A DNA stretch of 64,000 nt from Emticicia aquatica (GTDB taxonomy: Bacteria > Bacteroidota > Bacteroidia > Cytophagales > Spirosomataceae), in the NCBI RefSeq assembly GCF_923079645.1, contig NZ_CAKLPY010000007.1:21860-85859 (forward strand), written 5' to 3'. The translations under genes and the position numbers were made by a program. The notes under the pieces are model-generated. The model made no database searches and was not told the origin of the DNA. It worked only from the letters and a program-made list of their open reading frames with translations. Below, piece by piece: positions 34,301 to 42,346 of the stretch (the stretch's first letter is position 1; every line of letters starts with the position of its first letter).

Positions 34301-34317
34301 CTTTGAAAAAACAATAA
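31312..34317 (+). CDS. PVC-type lipoprotein: dehydrogenase-like propeller, HEAT repeats, cytochrome c
   Basis: About 1001 residues from the ATG opening lipoprotein signal MKKSIIFSLLTLLIVFACKQ; the frame extends to an upstream TTG. Parts in order: a glucose/sorbosone-dehydrogenase-like propeller with Asp-rich loops (MEDTNQDGKADKS, ENNDGKADKKE) at ~40-430; HEAT-like helices (RMRARALWLLGKIKGKE and so on) at ~450-850; and a cytochrome c domain at ~865-1000 with CVACH (CxxCH) and later MPKFPL for the axial Met. Such PVC-type proteins occur beside carbohydrate-utilisation genes and are thought to oxidise sugars or alcohols. The next gene is a GH43. Confidence 0.9.
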   Translation: MKKSIIFSLLTLLIVFACKQTQNTLSDENYSKLSDDEKRKVEHALDGIQLADPDLEVTLFASEPMMMNPTNMDIDAKGRVWICEGYNYRNKLNPKNPYNKKGDRILIMEDTNQDGKADKSTVFYQGEDINAALGISVLGNKVIVSCSPNVFLFTDENNDGKADKKEIIFTNLKGVQHDHAIHAFSFGPDGKLYFDGGNEVQTLSDKNGKELTDDLGRPFSTYKQGKVFRCDVDGSNVEILAHNFRNNYEVAVDSYGRMWQSDNDDDGNKGVRINYVMDYGNYGFKDEMTGASWQERRTNWESEIPLRHWHLNDPGVVPNLLQTGAGSPTGMIVYEGKLLPKKYQNQVIHCDAGPNIVRSYPVEKNGAGFKATINNILDGSKRDQWFRPSDVTTAPDGSIFIADWYDPGVGGHAMGDSVRGRIYRIAPKGEAYSVPKFDFETAEGCVEALQNANLAVRYLAWTKLNSLQEKAEDALVKLWKSDDSRMRARALWLLGKIKGKEAKYIQEAIDDTDEDIRLTAIRLSRELPADNLPILKKLATDASAQIRREVAFAIRHKTSPEAAAIWTILANNYDGTDRWYLEALGISADNQWDAFFANYITQAGEKWKTNAAAKDLVWRSRSTDNIFRLAELAKSEKENLRYFRAFDFQNNPEKTKVLLGMLDGGNASSEIMTLVFKHLDVTSAKQDALFKTLLPKVLSGIKNPTDYLDLVKRYEMKDQSDRLTAMAMTDSLLGSEAAKIQVKLNGLAEFQKLTKNKNEEIVRKAIGVFGSVDEKPVTDYLISLFNNKNLSKEVRNQAMYGMYGWNSEEILWDLVKANKVSADVMPIAKKILVGTWHSDIRTEAMKMFGAEMDKELGDINELAKGVGNAPSGQKVFKTYCVACHQVKGEGINFGPNLTEIGSKLSKTALYSAIINPSQGISFGYEGYKLKLKDGTEVEGMILSKTENDVNIKQIGSTNPTAFKRADIVSMVENEESLMPKFPLQKQEIVDLVTYLQTLKKQ

Positions 34318-34338
34318 AATAATTTTTATTATCTGCAA

Positions 34339-34370
34339 GCAGGAGCCTGACTATGTTATGCTCCTGTTTT
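34339..34370 (+). terminator. Terminator of the PVC-type cytochrome gene
   Basis: CAGGAGC (34340-34346) pairs with GCTCCTG (34360-34366), followed by TTTTATTTT, 22 bases after the stop. Confidence 0.75.
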
Positions 34371-34435
34371 ATTTTAAAGTATTTTTATAAAATCCATGCT
34401 AAAAAACTCGTTCAACCTCACTTTTTAAATATTCT

Positions 34436-35476
34436 ATGAAAAAAATCATATTGAGTGTATGTTTCGCTCTGATATTTATCAACAGTTTGCTGGCTCAAAA
34501 TTCTGAGACTTTTACCAATCCATTATTACCTTCGGGAGCTGACCCATATAGTTTTTATAAAGATGGCTTCTACTATTATACTCATACACTACAAAATAAA
34601 TTAGTTATTTGGAAAACCAAAAACTTAGCAAATTTAAAAACTGCTGAGTCGAAAACCATTTGGATACCTCCCACAGGAACAATGTATTCCAAGGAATTAT
34701 GGGCTCCCGAAATTCACTACATACAAGGTAAATGGTATATGTATTTTGCGGGCGATGATGGCGATAATAATCATCACCGAATGTATGTTTTGGAAAATAC
34801 TTCAATCGACCCCATGAAAGGAGATTGGGTTTTTAAAGGAAAAATAGCCGACGAATCAGCAGATAAATGGGCGATTGATGGTGATATTTTTGAGAATCGT
34901 GGGCAATTATACATGATTTGGTCAGGTTGGGAAGGAGATAAAAATGGCCAACAAAACATCTATATTGCCAAAATGAAAAATCCTTGGACGATTATGGGTG
35001 GACGGATAAAAATATCGGGGTCTGATTTTGATTGGGAAAAACATGGTGACCTCAACGACCCAAATTTACCTCATGTAAACGTGAATGAAGGACCGCAAAT
35101 ATTGAAACACGGCAAGAAAATATTTATCATTTATTCAGCAAGTGGCTGCTGGACAGACTTTTATGCTCTCGGAATGCTTACCGCCGACCTAAATGCTGAT
35201 TTAATGAATCCGAAGAGTTGGAAGAAATCTCCCGAACCATTATTTAAGCAATCTCTCGAAAATAAAGTTTTTGCACCTGGTCATAATTCTTTCTTTAAAT
35301 CGCCTGATGGAAAAGAAGATTGGATTTTGTATCACGCTAATTCAGAGCCCAATCAAGGTTGTGGAAAATTCCGTTCACCGAGAATGCAAAAATTCACTTG
35401 GAATGCAGATGGAACACCGAATTTTGGCACACCTGTGAAGGAAAATGAAAAATTGGCAGTTCCTTCAGGTAAATAG
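34436..35476 (+). CDS. GH43 family glycosidase (arabinofuranosidase/xylosidase type), secreted
   Basis: A 346-residue protein with signal peptide MKKIILSVCFALIFINSLLAQ. Five-blade propeller motifs of GH43 are NPLLPSGADPYSFYKDGFYY (catalytic Asp), WAPEIHYIQGKWYMYFAG, KWAIDGDIFENRGQLYMIWSG (pKa-modulating Asp) and NEGPQILKHGKKIFIIYSAS (acid Glu). C-terminal blade HNSFFKSPDGKEDWILYHA is typical. It releases arabinose or xylose from plant polysaccharides. It is convergent with a CE1-GH9 gene, separated by a hairpin. Confidence 0.93.
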   Translation: MKKIILSVCFALIFINSLLAQNSETFTNPLLPSGADPYSFYKDGFYYYTHTLQNKLVIWKTKNLANLKTAESKTIWIPPTGTMYSKELWAPEIHYIQGKWYMYFAGDDGDNNHHRMYVLENTSIDPMKGDWVFKGKIADESADKWAIDGDIFENRGQLYMIWSGWEGDKNGQQNIYIAKMKNPWTIMGGRIKISGSDFDWEKHGDLNDPNLPHVNVNEGPQILKHGKKIFIIYSASGCWTDFYALGMLTADLNADLMNPKSWKKSPEPLFKQSLENKVFAPGHNSFFKSPDGKEDWILYHANSEPNQGCGKFRSPRMQKFTWNADGTPNFGTPVKENEKLAVPSGK

Positions 35477-35484
35477 TTACGGGA

Positions 35485-35530
35485 AAACTAAACGAAGCAC
35501 ACTTCAAAAGCATGCCTCGTTTAGTTTTTA
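35485..35530. terminator. Bidirectional terminator between GH43 and GH9 genes
   Basis: A 12-bp stem (AAAACTAAACGA / TCGTTTAGTTTT) with a 21-base loop between convergent stop codons. T runs follow on the plus strand. Confidence 0.75.
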
Positions 35531-35543
35531 AGAAAATCAAAAA

Positions 35544-38500
35544 TTACTGATTTCCACAACCATCGATATACGCCTTAAAAACACTTCCTGCGGTTGCTTC
35601 AAAGCCATTTTCTAGTAAAATGCTTTTTCCTGCATCAAATTTCACATCAGTACCTGTTTTTATCAAAGTACTTCCTTTAATGGTTTGTCCAACTTCGTTT
35701 TTGATATTGGCTGTAATCGGTATTGTGAGTTTTAATTTATTTGGGCATGGTACATTATCAACTAATTTTGAAACAAGTCTTATGTAAATTGCTTGCGTAT
35801 AAATGGCAGGTTCCGATAATTCCCAAGAATTTTCAGGAAAACTGGTATTCCAATCTTTATAGCTTTTCTGAATCGGATTATTTTGTGGTGGAGAAATTGT
35901 TCCTCCATAAGAAGCATCAGGCTGAAAAGTTGGGTTTGCTCCTCCCGTAACATATCCAGGCGGGGGGCCATTGGGCGAACTAAGTGCATTGTCATAAACA
36001 GTACCATCACCGAACCAACTATGGTAAATTTCATTTATCGAAGAATCGGCATCGGCTTGATACATATTGCTCAAATAAACTTTACCAATTGGATTTACGC
36101 CATGAAAATAATGCACATAACCAGCCGTAGCGTTTTGGTAATTGCTGGCATTAACTGCATTGAGTCCATATTTATTCATTGACCAATACATTGAACCTTT
36201 TCTTCCTTTGGTGGTGTTCGAGCCCCATGTATAATCTCCGTCTTTCAAATATGCTTGATAAACATCTAAACTTGAAGTAAAACTTGGCAAATTTTCGTTA
36301 GTTGATTCAATCGAATTGGTATATCGGCTCGTGATGGTGCTTGCTGTTGTTGCATTTGCTCCAACGGTAGCTGCGTGGTAAAGCAATGCATCTTGGTATG
36401 AACTCTCAAATGGATAAGCAAAATACCATTCTACCAAATGTGCATTAGCATAATTATTATCAATAAAAGTTTTATACTGAGTATCATTTGTCAAAGCAAA
36501 AAGATAGGAAGCAGCCGAAAGTTTCAGTGCAGTTTGATAGTCATAAGCCGCTACTTCGGGGTTTGCACTACTGAAACCCGCATTACTAAAAACTACATTA
36601 GGATTGGCCACCGCCCAAGCATAGGCATTGATTGCGGCCGTTTGAAGTTGGGTAGCAAAGCTCGTAAGCGAAGGAATTGTTTGGTAAATAATAGCTGCAT
36701 GAGCAAAAATCGAAGCTGCCGTAAGCGTAGCACTTGTAGAGGCTGCACCGTACCTACGGAATGCCAAATCGGCACTTGGTGGCGATGTTGCCGCAAAATT
36801 AGTAACACTAACTTTACTCAAAACCGAACCATCATTATTCTGCATTTTCAAGAGCCAATCTAGTTCCCATTTCGTTTCATCCAAAATATCAGGAATGGCG
36901 TTGCCTGATTCAGGAATCCCAAAATCATCTGTCCAGATATTTGGTTTTTCCTGATATGCATAAAGCAAATCGTGCATCGGAGCATACGTAAAATTAGTAT
37001 ATTTGTTATAATCTCCTGCGTCGTGCCAACCTCCTGAAAGATTTTTGGAAGTCGAAACATTAGTATTTGAAACCAAACGAGAATCAATATCTTGCTCTGA
37101 ATGCGTATGGCAGGCCATATCGTCGTGCCATTTATTACCTCCAAAAGTAGCTGGTTTGGCTGTACCACAACGTTGATAATAAAATACTCGAAGAGCGTGT
37201 TTAAGTACTTCTTTATAAACATCCGCTCGAATCTCGAAACTATACGAACGCTTATTTTGAGTTGCATCAAAAATATAATATGTGCCAACCGCTGTCAAAG
37301 CTGAAAAATCAAACCACCAAGCTTTATCACCCGATTGTGTATGCGTAGCCCCAGCATTCCAAGCAACGGCATTTCCTGAAAAAACGACCGAATTATCTTC
37401 TTCATTTCTGACTTCTAAAGTAGCAGCAGGTGTAAAAGACTGTCCATTATTATAACCCATAATTGGGTTACTTATCACACACACCTTTTGTGCCAAAGGC
37501 TGATATCCGAACTGGTCAATTTTGAAATGATTATCAATAATTGGCGTACTATTTTCTGTCTGAACTGTAATCGTCGAACTACCCGACGCACTTCCATTGC
37601 ACTCAAAACATTTAGCAGAATATATTGTAGTTGTAGAAGGGCTTACCGAAATACTATTCGCTCGCTGCCCATTCGACCATAAAGGCATTGCTCCTGATGG
37701 GCAACCATTAGCCGAAATAGTCACGTTTTGTCCTACTGAAATAGTAGTATTATCAGGCGAAAGTGTTGGAGCAGTGGCATAATTTGGCGTCACAAATGTG
37801 CTTAAAGCAAATGGATTAATAAAACTCCAAATTTCTTGAGGCGTATCAAAATTGCCGTTTGCTATGCTTGCCCAACCATGCCCCCAGCCTTTGAGAGCCA
37901 TTAAAACTATCTTTTTATTAGTTGAGCAAAAAGTGAGTTTATCAACATTGGCATTATGAACGCTCGTTGTGTATGTAGAAGTGCCGCAATTAAGCGACCC
38001 ATAACTCGATTCAGGCCAAACCCAGCCTGGTACAGTTGGATAATTCGGAATTGGAAAATCAACCGTAGCATCAGCAGTGCCGTGTACATGAAAAACTGGC
38101 GTTTTAATGGCTGATGAAGTAAAATAATTGTTGACGTAGTTGTTTTCACCCCATACGCTTGCCGCTACGGGAGCAATGGCCGCAATTTTATCGCTAAGAG
38201 CCATACTCAAAAAATAGCACATAAAACCCCCACCCGAATGCCCAGTTGCATAAACTCTATTACGATTTGTACCATAACGATTGGCAAAATAATCAATCAA
38301 ATCTGAAGTAAATTGTACATCGTCTGCTGCATTTGTTTCGCCCGAAGGGGCAAAACCTGCTACATTATCCGCATATTTATTCCATTGCTTGGTTCCCCAA
38401 ATAGTAGTAGCGTCAGGATAAACAACGATAAAGTTTTGCGAATTTGACAAAGCATCAAAACCAGCATAACTTTGAATACCCGCTCCAGTTCCACCATCGC

Positions 38501-38666
38501 CATGATAAACAATTAATAAGGGCAAATCACAATCAGGGGAAGTATTTGGCAAATGGAAATTAAAAGTACGGTTTAATCCACCTGAAACTAAATTTGCCGT
38601 GCCATTGTAAGGTGTTTGGGCAAATATAGATAGGCTAATAAATGTGAGGATAAGAGTTTTATACAT
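35544..38666 (-). CDS. CE1-like esterase fused to GH9 cellulase, with GCX-type C-terminal domain
   Basis: A 1040-residue secreted enzyme (signal ending LSIFAQ). Parts in order: an esterase of the CE1/PHB-depolymerase type at ~20-275 (LIVYHGDGGTG, ATGHSGGGFMCY with nucleophile Ser, HVHGTADATV, GWGHGW); an Ig-like linker at ~290-375; a CelD-type Ig domain at ~380-475 (IDQFGYQPLAQKV); GH9 catalytic (alpha/alpha)6 domain at ~484-960 (GGWHDAGDYNKY with the base Asp, HYFHGVNPIGKVYLSN, NSWELSEPAIYTQ with the acid Glu); and a C-terminal ~65-residue beta domain ending FKAYIDGCGNQ. The last resembles the GCX_COOH/3-coathanger domain of Cytophagales secreted proteins. It would deacylate and cut cellulose or hemicellulose. 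Confidence 0.93.
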   Translation of the reverse strand: MYKTLILTFISLSIFAQTPYNGTANLVSGGLNRTFNFHLPNTSPDCDLPLLIVYHGDGGTGAGIQSYAGFDALSNSQNFIVVYPDATTIWGTKQWNKYADNVAGFAPSGETNAADDVQFTSDLIDYFANRYGTNRNRVYATGHSGGGFMCYFLSMALSDKIAAIAPVAASVWGENNYVNNYFTSSAIKTPVFHVHGTADATVDFPIPNYPTVPGWVWPESSYGSLNCGTSTYTTSVHNANVDKLTFCSTNKKIVLMALKGWGHGWASIANGNFDTPQEIWSFINPFALSTFVTPNYATAPTLSPDNTTISVGQNVTISANGCPSGAMPLWSNGQRANSISVSPSTTTIYSAKCFECNGSASGSSTITVQTENSTPIIDNHFKIDQFGYQPLAQKVCVISNPIMGYNNGQSFTPAATLEVRNEEDNSVVFSGNAVAWNAGATHTQSGDKAWWFDFSALTAVGTYYIFDATQNKRSYSFEIRADVYKEVLKHALRVFYYQRCGTAKPATFGGNKWHDDMACHTHSEQDIDSRLVSNTNVSTSKNLSGGWHDAGDYNKYTNFTYAPMHDLLYAYQEKPNIWTDDFGIPESGNAIPDILDETKWELDWLLKMQNNDGSVLSKVSVTNFAATSPPSADLAFRRYGAASTSATLTAASIFAHAAIIYQTIPSLTSFATQLQTAAINAYAWAVANPNVVFSNAGFSSANPEVAAYDYQTALKLSAASYLFALTNDTQYKTFIDNNYANAHLVEWYFAYPFESSYQDALLYHAATVGANATTASTITSRYTNSIESTNENLPSFTSSLDVYQAYLKDGDYTWGSNTTKGRKGSMYWSMNKYGLNAVNASNYQNATAGYVHYFHGVNPIGKVYLSNMYQADADSSINEIYHSWFGDGTVYDNALSSPNGPPPGYVTGGANPTFQPDASYGGTISPPQNNPIQKSYKDWNTSFPENSWELSEPAIYTQAIYIRLVSKLVDNVPCPNKLKLTIPITANIKNEVGQTIKGSTLIKTGTDVKFDAGKSILLENGFEATAGSVFKAYIDGCGNQ

Positions 38667-39023
38667 CTTTTGGCTATTTTTCCGAAAGGTATAAAGCAGG
38701 AACTATTTAAGATACAAATCTCTTGGTTTTTTACTTAGCGGTCAATTTGAAATTTTTTAGCAATTGAAAGTTCCTAGAAACTGACAAAAGTTGAAGATAT
38801 AACTGCTTTTTTCAAAATTATAAGTAAAGAAAAAAGCAAAAACAGTGTAATAGCTCTGTATTTCAATAGGTTAAAAAAGAATACTTGAATCGTAAAAATA
38901 AAATGATTCAACAAAACTATTCAAGTTTTGGCACTAAAAAACTATATTTGCACCTTGTTTTAACTCACCGATTGAACAATTACCTTTTAGATAATTGTTG
39001 ATTGAAAATTGTTAATTGAAAAA
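38667..39023. other. Intergenic region between CE1-GH9 and ffh genes
   Basis: No gene, tRNA or strong hairpin seen. It contains divergent leaders and, for ffh, the -7 box at 38943-38950. Confidence 0.5.
38943..38950 (+). promoter_or_regulatory. -7 box TATATTTG before ffh
   Basis: An exact TAnnTTTG match giving a start near 38956 and a leader of about 67 bases. No TTTG at an ideal -33 distance. Confidence 0.35.
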
Positions 39024-40340
39024 ATGTTTGAAAATTTAAGCGATAAGCTCAATAAAGCCATAAAAACCCTCAAAGGGCAAGGCAGAATATCTGATATTAA
39101 TGTGGCAGCAACTGTCAAAGAAGTACGACGTGCTTTGATGGATGCCGACGTAAACTATAAAGTTGCCAAAGATGTAACCGACCGTGTGCGTGAAAAAGCA
39201 ATCGACCGAAAAGTAATGATTGCTGTTGAGCCGGGACAATTATTTGTAAAAATCGTGCAAGAAGAATTGATGGAACTTATGGGTGGACAAGCCCAAAGTA
39301 TCAATTTGAAAGGCTCGCCAGCGGTGGTTTTAATTGCAGGTTTACAAGGTTCGGGTAAAACTACTTTTTCAGGAAAATTTGCTTCTTACCTCAAAAAACA
39401 AGGCCGCCAAGTTTTATTGGTAGCTTGTGATGTTTATCGCCCTGCTGCGATTACGCAATTACAGGTTTTGGGTGAGCAAATTGGCGTTGAGGTTTTCGCT
39501 GAGCCTGATAACAAAAATGCCGTTGACATCGCTAAAAATGCCCTAGCTTACGCAAAAACTAAAGGAAAAAGCGTTGTAATTGTCGATACGGCAGGTCGTT
39601 TGGCAGTTGATGAGGTGATGATGAAAGAAGTTGAAGAAATCAAAAAGACGGTTTCGCCGAGCGAAATCTTATTTGTGGTTGACTCAATGACTGGTCAAGA
39701 TGCCGTAAATACAGCCAAAACTTTCAACGAAAGATTAGATTTTGATGGTGTTGTTCTGACCAAACTCGACGGTGATTCTCGTGGTGGTGCAGCTCTTTCA
39801 ATCAAAGCTGTTGTTAATAAACCAATCAAGTTTATTTCAACAGGTGAAAAAATGGATGCCCTCGATATTTTCTACCCTGACCGTATGGCAAGTAGAATTT
39901 TGGGCATGGGTGATGTTATTTCCTTGGTTGAAAAAGCTCAACAAGCTTTCGACGAAGACGAATCTCGTCGCCTGAACAAGAAAATGCGTGAGAATAAATT
40001 TGATTTGACTGACTTTCTAACACAATTGGAGCAAATCAAAAAAATGGGAAATATCAAAGACTTGATGGGTATGATTCCAGGTGTTAGTTCTCAAATCAAA
40101 GATGTTGATATTAGCAATGATTCGTTCAAACCTATTGAAGCAATCATTAAATCAATGACGCCAAAAGAGCGTGAAAAACCTGATATTATTGATGGTAGCC
40201 GCAAGAAAAGAATTGCTGCTGGTAGTGGAACTGACATTCAACAAGTAAATAATCTTTTGAAACAATTTGACCAAATGAGAGGCATGATGAAAAAAGTTAA
40301 TCAAATGCAATCAAGTGGTAAAATGAAAGCTTTTAAATAA
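39024..40340 (+). CDS. ffh: Signal recognition particle protein Ffh
   Basis: About 438 residues from the ATG (MFENLSDKL); the open frame reaches a TTG at 39009, five codons earlier. An N-terminal helical domain is followed by the SRP GTPase: GLQGSGKTTFSGK (G1), DVYRPAAITQL, DTAGRLAVDE (G3), VLTKLDGDSRGG (G4), FISTGEKMD. A Met-rich M domain (IKKMGNIKDLMGMIPG, QMRGMMKKVNQMQ) binds 4.5S RNA and signal sequences. It targets nascent membrane proteins. The 4.5S RNA gene is not in this window. Confidence 0.98.
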   Translation: MFENLSDKLNKAIKTLKGQGRISDINVAATVKEVRRALMDADVNYKVAKDVTDRVREKAIDRKVMIAVEPGQLFVKIVQEELMELMGGQAQSINLKGSPAVVLIAGLQGSGKTTFSGKFASYLKKQGRQVLLVACDVYRPAAITQLQVLGEQIGVEVFAEPDNKNAVDIAKNALAYAKTKGKSVVIVDTAGRLAVDEVMMKEVEEIKKTVSPSEILFVVDSMTGQDAVNTAKTFNERLDFDGVVLTKLDGDSRGGAALSIKAVVNKPIKFISTGEKMDALDIFYPDRMASRILGMGDVISLVEKAQQAFDEDESRRLNKKMRENKFDLTDFLTQLEQIKKMGNIKDLMGMIPGVSSQIKDVDISNDSFKPIEAIIKSMTPKEREKPDIIDGSRKKRIAAGSGTDIQQVNNLLKQFDQMRGMMKKVNQMQSSGKMKAFK

Positions 40341-40355
40341 GCGTTTTCTTTCAAT

Positions 40356-40396
40356 AAAAAAGGTCAATAAGTTGCAAAGCTTATTGACCTTTTTTA
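40356..40396 (+). terminator. Terminator of ffh
   Basis: A 16-bp stem (AAAAAAGGTCAATAAG / CTTATTGACCTTTTTT) with an 8-base loop, starting 16 bases after the stop. T-rich 3' arm. Confidence 0.9.
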
Positions 40397-40486
40397 TTTG
40401 ATAATTATGTATTAAATAGCTATTGCTTTCTTAACTGAAAATGAGCTATTTTGCTCATTAGATTTTTCATTCTAAAAATAAAAACT

Positions 40487-41683
40487 TTGAAAATACGATT
40501 ATTAACGCTGATACTTTTTGCTAGTTTTCAGTCATTTTCACAAAAAAATACAATGACAACCGCTATCGAATTCAGACGACATATTCATGCCAATCCCGAA
40601 CTTTCAACTGGTGAGAAAAAAACCAGTGATTACGTAGTTTCGGAACTAAAAAAGTTGGGCATCAAAAAAATCCATCATGGATTTTCCATGCACTCAATTT
40701 TGGCAGAAATTGATGGAAATGAGTCTGGCCCAACAATCTTATTTCGTTGTGAATTAGATGCTTTGCCTATTCAAGAAGAGAGTAATTTTGCTCACCGTTC
40801 AACCATTGAAGAGGTTTCGCATCAATGTGGTCACGATGGACACGCTGCCACAATGTTTCGTTTTGCCCAGAAATTAATGGAAATTCCTTTGAAGAAAGGC
40901 AAAATTTTGTTGTTTTTTCAATCTGCAGAAGAAATTGGATCTGGGGCAAAAGCTGCCATTGAGTCGGGTATTTTTAAACAATTCCCAATAGATTACGCCT
41001 TTGCATTTCACAACTTCCCAGGTTTTCCGATGGGCGAAATTATTGTTAAAAAAGGGCTTTTTACTCCTTGTGTAGAAAGTGGTATTTTTGAATTAATTGG
41101 CAAAACAAGTCATGCAGCCGAGCCATCGAAAGGTATAAATCCAGCTTTGGCGATAGCCGAAATCATACAGTATTTTGACTCACTAAACAATCCTGATAAA
41201 ACAAGTACTGATTTTTTTGTTGCAACGCCAATTCATATCGAAATGGGCGAAAAAGCCTACGGAACTTCAGCAGGAAAAGCAACCATTGGTTACACTTTTC
41301 GCAACTGGGAAAATGAAAAATTTGATGCAATGAAAGCCAAAATCATTCAGAAAGTAGATGAAGTTTCAAATAAATATAAACTTGAATTTTCTGCTAATTG
41401 GATTGAATCTTTCAATGCAAATAACAATAACGCTACTGCTTACAATGAAGTGAAAATTGCTGCAAAAACGCAAAAATTTGATTTACTCGACCTCGAAAAA
41501 CCATTTGAATTTGGCGAAGATTTCGGGCTTTTTACTAAGAAATATAAAGGAGCAATGTTTGGCATTGGCTCTGGTATTAATCAAGCTCCACTTCACAGCT
41601 CAAAATTCGATTTTCCTGACGAATTACTCGAAATTGGCAGTTCAATGTTTTATCAAATGTCGAAACAAATTCTCAACAAATAA
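40487..41683 (+). CDS. M20D-type amidohydrolase, exported
   Basis: About 398 residues if started at the TTG of 40487, which yields signal peptide (M)KIRLLTLILFASFQSFSQ; a cytosolic form could start at ATG 40553. M20D dinuclear metal motifs are RRHIHANPELS, FRCELDALPI, HQCGHDGHAATM, FQSAEEIGSGA and FHNFPGFP. Homologues hydrolyse N-acyl amino acids or hippurate-like amides. Length is normal. A small hypothetical gene follows 47 bp later. Confidence 0.85.
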   Translation: MKIRLLTLILFASFQSFSQKNTMTTAIEFRRHIHANPELSTGEKKTSDYVVSELKKLGIKKIHHGFSMHSILAEIDGNESGPTILFRCELDALPIQEESNFAHRSTIEEVSHQCGHDGHAATMFRFAQKLMEIPLKKGKILLFFQSAEEIGSGAKAAIESGIFKQFPIDYAFAFHNFPGFPMGEIIVKKGLFTPCVESGIFELIGKTSHAAEPSKGINPALAIAEIIQYFDSLNNPDKTSTDFFVATPIHIEMGEKAYGTSAGKATIGYTFRNWENEKFDAMKAKIIQKVDEVSNKYKLEFSANWIESFNANNNNATAYNEVKIAAKTQKFDLLDLEKPFEFGEDFGLFTKKYKGAMFGIGSGINQAPLHSSKFDFPDELLEIGSSMFYQMSKQILNK

Positions 41684-41730
41684 ACGAATCTGCTTGTTTG
41701 TGATATAAATTAAAGGACTTTTTTAAGAAA

Positions 41731-42294
41731 ATGCACGAAATAGAACCAACTTATCACTGGCAAAAATATTACCAAGCAGAAAAAGATGCAAAGTCGCCAT
41801 TTTATGGGCGTAATTACGGCAATGAGTATCAAAACACTATTTATGGTTATTATATTGACCCTTTTTGGGATGATATTGATTCTGAAACCCTATACTGCAA
41901 AATTTTGATTGTTGATTATCTTGAGCATTATGCCATTATCGAACTTTTTGGCGAATGGAACGATACTTTACACAATGATATTATGTTTTTAAAGCGAAGT
42001 GTGATTGATAAATTAGTCAAAAATGGTATCAATCAATTCATTTTAATTGGAGAAAATATCTTTCAATTTCATGGTGGCGAAAACGATTATTACGAAGAAT
42101 GGATGGACGATATTGAAGATGGCTGGATTGCCGCTGTCAGTTTTCGGGAATTTATATTAGAAGAATTCAGCCGTTTTCACCTAGATTCGTATATCAATTT
42201 TGGTGGAACGCTTCAAATTGAAAATTGGCGAACAATGAAGCCTCACTTATTTTATGAATTAGTTAAAGGACTGATTTTAAGGAGATTAACTTAA
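41731..42294 (+). CDS. Hypothetical protein, conserved-looking, cytosolic
   Basis: A 187-residue protein without signal peptide or membrane span, rich in Tyr, Trp, Glu and Asp (YHWQKYYQAEKD, YYEEWMDDIEDGWIAAVSF). No known motif seen. Codon pattern and length indicate a real gene. It probably shares a transcript with the amidohydrolase and ends at a strong terminator hairpin. Confidence 0.7.
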   Translation: MHEIEPTYHWQKYYQAEKDAKSPFYGRNYGNEYQNTIYGYYIDPFWDDIDSETLYCKILIVDYLEHYAIIELFGEWNDTLHNDIMFLKRSVIDKLVKNGINQFILIGENIFQFHGGENDYYEEWMDDIEDGWIAAVSFREFILEEFSRFHLDSYINFGGTLQIENWRTMKPHLFYELVKGLILRRLT

Positions 42295-42298
42295 AAAA

Positions 42299-42339
42299 AC
42301 AGTAACGAGCTATCATTTAATTCAATAGCTCGTTACTGT
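42299..42339. terminator. Bidirectional terminator between hypothetical and esterase genes
   Basis: A perfect 15-bp stem (ACAGTAACGAGCTAT / ATAGCTCGTTACTGT) with an 11-base loop. On the minus strand it runs into seven T residues, so it mainly serves the esterase gene. Confidence 0.85.
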
Positions 42340-42346
42340 CTTCTAT

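Noticed and set aside
35741..37782. Many plus- and minus-strand frames inside the GH9 gene, one 141 codons long
   Set aside because: The GH9 frame is continuous with clear motifs; the others are shadows of it.
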